From Ruminococcaceae bacterium UBA6842 (GTDB taxonomy: Bacteria > Bacillota > Clostridia > Oscillospirales > Acutalibacteraceae), in assembly GCA_002451855.1 (NCBI GenBank), contig DKDS01000014.1:1-8845 (forward strand): DNA of 8,845 nucleotides, read 5' to 3'. The notes beneath the pieces are model-generated. The model did no database searches. It worked only from the letters and a program-made list of their open reading frames with translations, and had not been told where the DNA came from. Both the position numbers and the translations under genes were made by a program. Shown here piece after piece: positions 4,120-8,845 of the stretch. The stretch's first letter is position 1. Every line of letters begins with the position of its first letter.

Positions 4120-6213
4120 ATGTCTAAGCTTTTGATAGTAGAGTCACCGACAAAAGTAAAGAGCATTAAGAAATATTTGGGTTCCGGCTATGAGGTTATG
4201 GCTTCTATGGGACATATCCGTGATTTGCCGAAGTCAAAAATGGGCGTGGATATAGAACACGATTTTAAGCCGCAGTATATAAATATGTCTGATAAAAAGG
4301 AGCTTATAAGGTCGCTTAAGGATGCGGCGGCAAACAGCGACGAGGTACTGCTCGCAACCGACCCTGATAGAGAGGGAGAAGCTATTTCGTGGCATTTGGC
4401 GCAGATTTTGGCGCTTGATATGAACGAGGCAAACCGCGTAGCGTTTAATGAAATTACCGAATCCGGTGTCAAAGCAGGTATTGCTAAGCCACATAAAATA
4501 AATCTTGACCTTGTGGACGCACAGCAAGCGAGGCGTGTGCTTGACCGAATTGTGGGCTATAAGTTAAGTCCGTTTTTATGGAAAAAGGTAAAAAGCGGAC
4601 TGTCCGCAGGCCGTGTGCAGACCGTTGCGCTCCGCCTTATAGTTGAGCGTGAACGCGAAATTGAAAAATTTGTTGCCGAGGAATACTGGACGGTAGACGC
4701 AAAGCTGCTTTCGGGCAGAAAAAGCTTTACAGCCAAGCTTCACGGCTTTGCCGACGGCAAAAAAATAGAAATAATACCGAATGGCGAAGAAGCGGAAAGA
4801 ATTGTCCGTGAGCTTGATAACGCCGAGTACAAGGTTGCAAAGCTTAAAAAGGGAACAAGGCAAAAACAGCCGGCTCCACCGTTTATAACCTCGACCCTTC
4901 AACAGGAGGCGTCCCGTAAGCTCGGGTTTACAGGTCAGCGCACTATGCGTATAGCGCAGCAGTTATATGAAGGCGTTGATGTGCCGAATATAGGTACAAC
5001 GGGTCTTATAACCTATATGCGTACCGATTCGCTTCGTATTTCAGAGGAAGCAAGAGCCGCCGCCGAAAAATATATTTCGGGCAAATACGGTAAGGATTAT
5101 CTGCCTGCTAAGCCCCGCTATTTTAAAACAAAGAGCGGCGCACAGGACGCGCACGAGGCGATAAGACCGACTTCGGTCAACATTACTCCCGAATCGGTTA
5201 AGGAATCGCTCACGGCAGAGCAGTACAAGCTTTATAAGCTTATTTGGGAACGCTTTATAGCCTCCTTGATGGCGGTGTGCGTTCAGAATACGGTTAATGC
5301 CGATATAACCGCGGGCGATTATCTGTTTAAGGCGAGCGGCTATTCGGTTAAATTCGACGGCTTTACCGTGCTTTACGAGGAGGGTCGTGACGATGCATCC
5401 GAGGACGGAGCGGCGCTCCCCGATATGAAAGAGGGGGATGTCCTTAAGCTTAAGGAGCTTACTCCCAATCAGCACTTTACACAGCCGCCTGCCCGTTATA
5501 CGGAGCCTACGCTTATTAAGGCGCTTGATGAAAACGGTATCGGCAGACCTTCGACCTATGCTCCGATAATATCAAATATTTTGGGCAGAGATTACATTGA
5601 GAGAGAAAAGAAATCCCTTAAGCCGACAGGGCTCGGAACGGTTGTATCCGACCTTATTGTTGAGTATTTTGATAAAATCGTGGATGTTAAGTTTACCGCC
5701 GGTCTTGAAAAAAAGCTTGACGAAATAGGTGCGGGCAAGCTTGGTTGGATAGACACAATCAAGGATTTTTACAAGGATTTTGAAAAGCTGTACGATAAGG
5801 CGGAAGCATCGCTTGAGGGTAAAAAGGTAAAGGTTCCCGTGGTGGAGACAGATATTGTCTGCGATAAATGCGGCAGAAAAATGGTTATTAAATCGGGCAG
5901 GTTCGGCAAATTCCTTGCGTGCCCCGGGTACCCCGAATGTAAAAACACAAAGCCTCTGCCTGAAGACGAGGTAAAAGAGCCTTGTCCTAAGTGCGGCGGT
6001 AAGCTTGTAAAGAAGATTTCCAAAAAGGGCAAGAAATTTTACGGCTGTTCGAATTATCCCGAGTGCGATTTTGCCGCCCCCGGAATACCAACGGGTGAAA
6101 AGTGTCCCGAATGCGGTAGCTATATTATAAGCGGAATAAGGGGCAGAAAATACTGTATGAATTCGGATTGCCCTACAAGAAAGAAGAAAACAGACGGTAA
6201 AAAGGATGAATAA
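4120..6213 (+). CDS. topA: DNA topoisomerase I (type IA)
   Basis: TopA relaxes negatively supercoiled DNA by nicking one strand through a tyrosyl-phosphodiester bond. The 697-residue product is of full family length. The TOPRIM domain has VESPTK (7-12, E8) and DPDREGE (81-87) for Mg2+. SAGRVQTVALRLIVERE (162-178) follows. The catalytic tyrosine is Y299 in GLITYMRTDS, with R301 beside it. HEAIRPT (345-351) and ENGIGRPSTYAP (471-482) are also intact. Three C-terminal tetracysteine zinc ribbons are visible: C581/C584/C601/C607, C622/C625/C643/C649 and C662/C665/C679/C684. The tail is lysine-rich. GGAGG (4109-4113) lies 6 nt before the ATG. It follows dprA by 15 nt and overlaps trmFO by 8 nt, a gene order common in Firmicutes. 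Confidence 0.98.
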   Translation: MSKLLIVESPTKVKSIKKYLGSGYEVMASMGHIRDLPKSKMGVDIEHDFKPQYINMSDKKELIRSLKDAAANSDEVLLATDPDREGEAISWHLAQILALDMNEANRVAFNEITESGVKAGIAKPHKINLDLVDAQQARRVLDRIVGYKLSPFLWKKVKSGLSAGRVQTVALRLIVEREREIEKFVAEEYWTVDAKLLSGRKSFTAKLHGFADGKKIEIIPNGEEAERIVRELDNAEYKVAKLKKGTRQKQPAPPFITSTLQQEASRKLGFTGQRTMRIAQQLYEGVDVPNIGTTGLITYMRTDSLRISEEARAAAEKYISGKYGKDYLPAKPRYFKTKSGAQDAHEAIRPTSVNITPESVKESLTAEQYKLYKLIWERFIASLMAVCVQNTVNADITAGDYLFKASGYSVKFDGFTVLYEEGRDDASEDGAALPDMKEGDVLKLKELTPNQHFTQPPARYTEPTLIKALDENGIGRPSTYAPIISNILGRDYIEREKKSLKPTGLGTVVSDLIVEYFDKIVDVKFTAGLEKKLDEIGAGKLGWIDTIKDFYKDFEKLYDKAEASLEGKKVKVPVVETDIVCDKCGRKMVIKSGRFGKFLACPGYPECKNTKPLPEDEVKEPCPKCGGKLVKKISKKGKKFYGCSNYPECDFAAPGIPTGEKCPECGSYIISGIRGRKYCMNSDCPTRKKKTDGKKDE

Positions 6214-7516
6214 AATCACTGTTATAGGCGGCGGACTTGCCGGATGCGAGGCCGCCTTTCAGATAGCAAAACGGGGGATAAAGGTCGAATTGCTTGAAAT
6301 GAAGCCGTCACACAAAACGCCGGCGCATAAAAGCGATAATCTGGCGGAGCTTGTATGCTCAAATTCCCTTAAGGCAATGCGGATAGATTCTGCGGCAGGT
6401 CTTTTAAAGGAGGAAATGCGCCGTTTCGGTTCTGTTTGTCTTGAGGCGGCGGATAGGTCGGCTGTTGCGGCAGGCGGCGCCCTTGCGGTCGATAGAGATG
6501 TGTTTTCCTCACTTATCACGGAAAAAATTAAAAGCCACCCAAATATTACGGTAAGGGAAACGACGGTGACCGATATACCGACGGACGGAATAACCGTTAT
6601 TGCCACAGGTCCGCTTACGGACGGAGCGTTGGCGGAAAAAATAGGAAAGCTGTGTGACAGCGGAAACCTGAGCTTCTTTGACGCGGCGGCACCGATAGTG
6701 ACTGCCGAAAGCATAGATATGAGCCGGGCGTTTTGCGCTTCACGATATGATAAGGGCGGAGACGATTATATAAACTGCCCTATGAACAAGGAAGAATACA
6801 CCGCATTTTACAACGAGCTTATAAACGCCGAGTCCGCACCCGTGCACGGCTTTGATAAAGCACCCAAGGTGTACGAGGGCTGTATGCCTGTTGAGGTCTT
6901 GGCAAAACGGGGAGAGGATTCCATCAGGTTCGGTCCCTTAAAGCCCGTGGGACTTCGTGACCCGAGAACGGGACACAGACCGTGGGCGGCGGTACAGCTA
7001 AGACGAGAAAATTCCTCGGGTACGCTTTATAATCTTGTCGGCTTTCAGACAAATTTAAGGTTCCCCGAGCAAAAGCGTGTATTTTCTATGATACCCGGTC
7101 TTCAAAATGCGGAATTTATGCGGTACGGCGTTATGCACCGCAATACTTTCATTAATTCTCCCGTGCTTTTAAACAGAGAGCTTTCGCTTAAAACAAACGG
7201 CGATATTTTCTTTGCGGGTCAGCTTTCGGGAGTAGAGGGCTATATGGAGTCCGCGGCAAGCGGAATAATTGCGGGAATAAACGCGGCGGCACGCTTAAAC
7301 GGTGAAAAGCCGCTTGTATTGTCCGAATTTACTATGATAGGCGCGCTTTTGAATTATATATGCGACGGCAGTGTTAAGGATTTTCAGCCGATGGGAGCGA
7401 ATTTCGGCATATTACCGCCGCTTGAACCCCACATAAGGGACAAGCGTGAAAGATATGCCGCTCTTTCTAAGCGCTCGCTTGACTGGTTTTGCGATAATAT
7501 TAAAACGGAGGAATAA
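6206..7516 (+). CDS. trmFO: Methylenetetrahydrofolate-tRNA-(uracil-5-)-methyltransferase, FAD/NADPH-dependent
   Basis: TrmFO makes 5-methyluridine at position 54 of the tRNA T-loop, taking the carbon from methylenetetrahydrofolate and reducing it with FAD and NAD(P)H. The 436-residue protein begins with the FAD-binding ITVIGGGLAGCEAA (4-17). It then shows EMKPSHKTPAHKSDNLAELVCSNSLKA (31-57). C51 is in the position of the family's conserved CSNS cysteine, and C226 in VYEGCMPVE corresponds to the second functional cysteine. GPLKPVGL, NLVGFQTNL, GYMESAASG and PMGANFGILPPL near the C-terminus are typical. The ATG lies within the last codons of topA (8-nt overlap) with only AAGG adjacent, so translation is probably coupled to topA. 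GidA/MnmG is excluded by length and these motifs. Confidence 0.97.
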   Translation: MNKITVIGGGLAGCEAAFQIAKRGIKVELLEMKPSHKTPAHKSDNLAELVCSNSLKAMRIDSAAGLLKEEMRRFGSVCLEAADRSAVAAGGALAVDRDVFSSLITEKIKSHPNITVRETTVTDIPTDGITVIATGPLTDGALAEKIGKLCDSGNLSFFDAAAPIVTAESIDMSRAFCASRYDKGGDDYINCPMNKEEYTAFYNELINAESAPVHGFDKAPKVYEGCMPVEVLAKRGEDSIRFGPLKPVGLRDPRTGHRPWAAVQLRRENSSGTLYNLVGFQTNLRFPEQKRVFSMIPGLQNAEFMRYGVMHRNTFINSPVLLNRELSLKTNGDIFFAGQLSGVEGYMESAASGIIAGINAAARLNGEKPLVLSEFTMIGALLNYICDGSVKDFQPMGANFGILPPLEPHIRDKRERYAALSKRSLDWFCDNIKTEE

Positions 7517-7518
7517 AA

Positions 7519-8502
7519 ATGCGTGTTGTAGTTGACGCTTTCGGCGGAGATAATGCCCCTCTTGAAATTGTTAAGGGCGCGGCGGCGGCTTCTGCCGAAA
7601 CAGGCGCCGAAATAACCCTTACGGGTAAGGAAACCGTTATAAGAAAGATAATTGACGAAAATTCTCTTGAGTTTTCGGGTGAGCTTAAAATTGTAGATAC
7701 AGACGATGTTATATCAATGCACGACGAGCCGACTTCCCTTACAAGAGCGCACAAAAACAGCTCTATGGCGCTTGCGTTTAAGGAGCTTGCCGAGGGAAAC
7801 GCGGACGCATTTGTTTCCGCAGGCTCTACGGGCGCGGTTGTCGTAGGCGGCACGCTTATAGTAAAGCGTATAAAGGGAGTAAAACGCCCCGCGCTTGCCG
7901 GTCTTATACCGTCGCCATCGGGCAGCTATATGCTTATGGATATGGGGGCTAACGCCGATTGCAGGCCCGAAATGCTTTTGCAGTTTGCGGTTATGGCTGA
8001 TGTTTATTTAAAGAATGTTGACGGTCGGGAAAACCCGAAAATAGGTCTTTTGAACATAGGAACGGAGGACACAAAGGGCGGAGAGCTGCAAAGGGAAGCC
8101 TATAAGCTTATGTCCGCTGCGCCGATAAATTTTGTAGGCAACATAGAATCCCGTGAAATGCCGAAGGGCGTGTGCGACGCCGTAATAACCGACGGCTTTA
8201 CCGGTAATATCGCCTTAAAGCTTATTGAAGGCTCTGCGTCAACGCTTTTCGGACTTATTAAAAATGTTTTTTACAAGAGTACGCTGAACAAAATGGCGGC
8301 GCTTGTTGTTAAAAAGGATCTCGGAGGTCTTAAAAAGATGATGGACAGCTCCGAGGTCGGCGGCGCACCGCTTCTGGGCGTAAACGGAACGGTTATCAAA
8401 GCGCACGGATCTTCCGACGCAAAGGCACTTAAAAATGCGATAAAGCAGGCAATAAAATTCACCGAAACCGGTGTGGTGGAAAAAATTTCGGCTTCATTGT
8501 AA
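7519..8502 (+). CDS. plsX: Phosphate acyltransferase PlsX (acyl-ACP:phosphate)
   Basis: PlsX converts acyl-ACP and phosphate into acyl-phosphate, the donor used by membrane PlsY in the first acylation of glycerol-3-phosphate. It is a peripheral membrane-associated cytosolic enzyme. The 327-residue product is of family length and has VVDAFGGDNAP (4-14), DEPTSLTRAHKNSSM (69-83), FVSAGSTGA (98-106), LMDMGANADC (129-138), GLLNIGTEDTKG (156-167), VITDGFTGNIALK (202-214) and GGAPLLGVNG (281-290). The Shine-Dalgarno GGAGG (7507-7511) is embedded in the last trmFO codons, 7 nt before the ATG, and the gap to trmFO is 2 nt. The usual fatty-acid partners (fabD, fabG, acpP) do not follow; rnc comes next. 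Confidence 0.97.
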   Translation: MRVVVDAFGGDNAPLEIVKGAAAASAETGAEITLTGKETVIRKIIDENSLEFSGELKIVDTDDVISMHDEPTSLTRAHKNSSMALAFKELAEGNADAFVSAGSTGAVVVGGTLIVKRIKGVKRPALAGLIPSPSGSYMLMDMGANADCRPEMLLQFAVMADVYLKNVDGRENPKIGLLNIGTEDTKGGELQREAYKLMSAAPINFVGNIESREMPKGVCDAVITDGFTGNIALKLIEGSASTLFGLIKNVFYKSTLNKMAALVVKKDLGGLKKMMDSSEVGGAPLLGVNGTVIKAHGSSDAKALKNAIKQAIKFTETGVVEKISASL

Positions 8503-8522
8503 TATTAAAAAGAAGGATATTT

Positions 8523-8845
8523 ATGGACGGCTTAGAGGAAAGATTAGGTTATAAATTCAATAATATAAATCTGCTTAAAAATGCGCTTACCCATTCCTCG
8601 TACGCAAACGAGGTAAGGAGCGGCTTTTCCTCAAACGAAAGGCTTGAATTTTTGGGCGATTCGGTACTTTCGATAGTGGTTTCCGATTATATTTACAAGC
8701 ACTATCCGAATATGCCCGAGGGTGAGCTTACAAAGCTCAGAGCGTCGCTTGTGTGCGAAAAATCGCTCTGCGCCTTTTCAAGAGAGCTTGAGCTGGGCAA
8801 TTATCTTATGCTCGGAAAGGGCGAGGAAAATACCGGCGGGCGTGA
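8523..8845 (+). CDS. rnc: Ribonuclease III, 3'-truncated by the window edge
   Basis: RNase III cleaves double-stranded RNA in rRNA precursors and mRNAs. Only the first 107 codons plus two bases are visible. The protein opens MDGLEERLGYKFNN and LLKNALTHSSYANE (17-30). It then carries the family signature NERLEFLGDSVLS (38-50), with acidic residues E39, E42 and D46 in the positions of the metal-binding set. YPNMPEGELTKLRASLV (61-77) follows, with E66 also conserved. The second catalytic acidic pair and the dsRNA-binding domain lie beyond the window. AAGGA (8513-8517) is 5 nt before the ATG. The gene starts 20 nt after plsX with no terminator in between, so it is probably cotranscribed. In Firmicutes smc and ftsY often follow, which cannot be checked here. 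Confidence 0.96.
   Translation, partial: MDGLEERLGYKFNNINLLKNALTHSSYANEVRSGFSSNERLEFLGDSVLSIVVSDYIYKHYPNMPEGELTKLRASLVCEKSLCAFSRELELGNYLMLGKGEENTGGR

Noticed and set aside
5572..6219. Long open frame on the minus strand opposite the 3' half of topA (215 codons)
   Set aside because: It is antisense to conserved TopA catalytic and zinc-ribbon codons, its translation has no recognisable family, and it is explained by codon bias of topA.
8460..8473. CACCG/CGGTG inverted repeat near the end of plsX
   Set aside because: Only 5 bp, inside coding sequence and without a following T-run, so not a terminator before rnc.

Overview
The window is a stretch of ordinary but informative bacterial core chromosome with every gene on the + strand. 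Gene content and order (metK; infC-rpmI-rplT; a SpoU-type methyltransferase; dprA; topA; trmFO; plsX; rnc), strong GGAGG-type ribosome binding sites, a ribosomal-protein attenuator leader and folate-dependent TrmFO all point to a low-to-mid GC member of the Bacillota, most likely class Clostridia. The finer placement (a gut Oscillospiraceae-like lineage) is only an impression from protein style and cannot be proven here. I see no mobile elements, CRISPR arrays, tRNA or rRNA genes, and no gene that looks transferred.

Layout. Positions 1-795 are the C-terminal two thirds of S-adenosylmethionine synthetase (metK), cut by the window edge. A textbook sigma-A promoter (784-811) overlaps its last codons and drives a roughly 170-nt leader. 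The leader holds two adjacent hairpins, a perfect intrinsic terminator (908-935) and a third hairpin (941-967) just before the infC ribosome binding site. Next comes the translation operon infC (AUC start at 991)-rpmI-rplT, closed by a GC-rich hairpin with an imperfect U-tract (2134-2173). From 2186 to the right edge runs a tightly packed second block: a TrmH/SpoU-family RNA methyltransferase, dprA (4-nt overlap), topA (15-nt gap), trmFO (8-nt overlap), plsX (2-nt gap) and the start of rnc (20-nt gap), which runs off the window.

How they fit together. The first operon supplies initiation factor 3 and the large-subunit proteins L35 and L20. The leader is well built for feedback by L20, because one segment can form either the two upstream hairpins or an anti-terminator that breaks the terminator. 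The second block mixes RNA modification and processing (SpoU methyltransferase, TrmFO, RNase III), DNA topology and uptake/recombination (TopA, DprA) and the first step of phospholipid acyl transfer (PlsX). This is a common housekeeping neighbourhood in Firmicutes rather than one pathway.

No previously undescribed system is evident. The parts most worth a second look are the switchable infC leader, the non-AUG infC start, a second SD+AUC arrangement inside infC, the divergent motifs in DprA, and the plsX-rnc junction without acpP.
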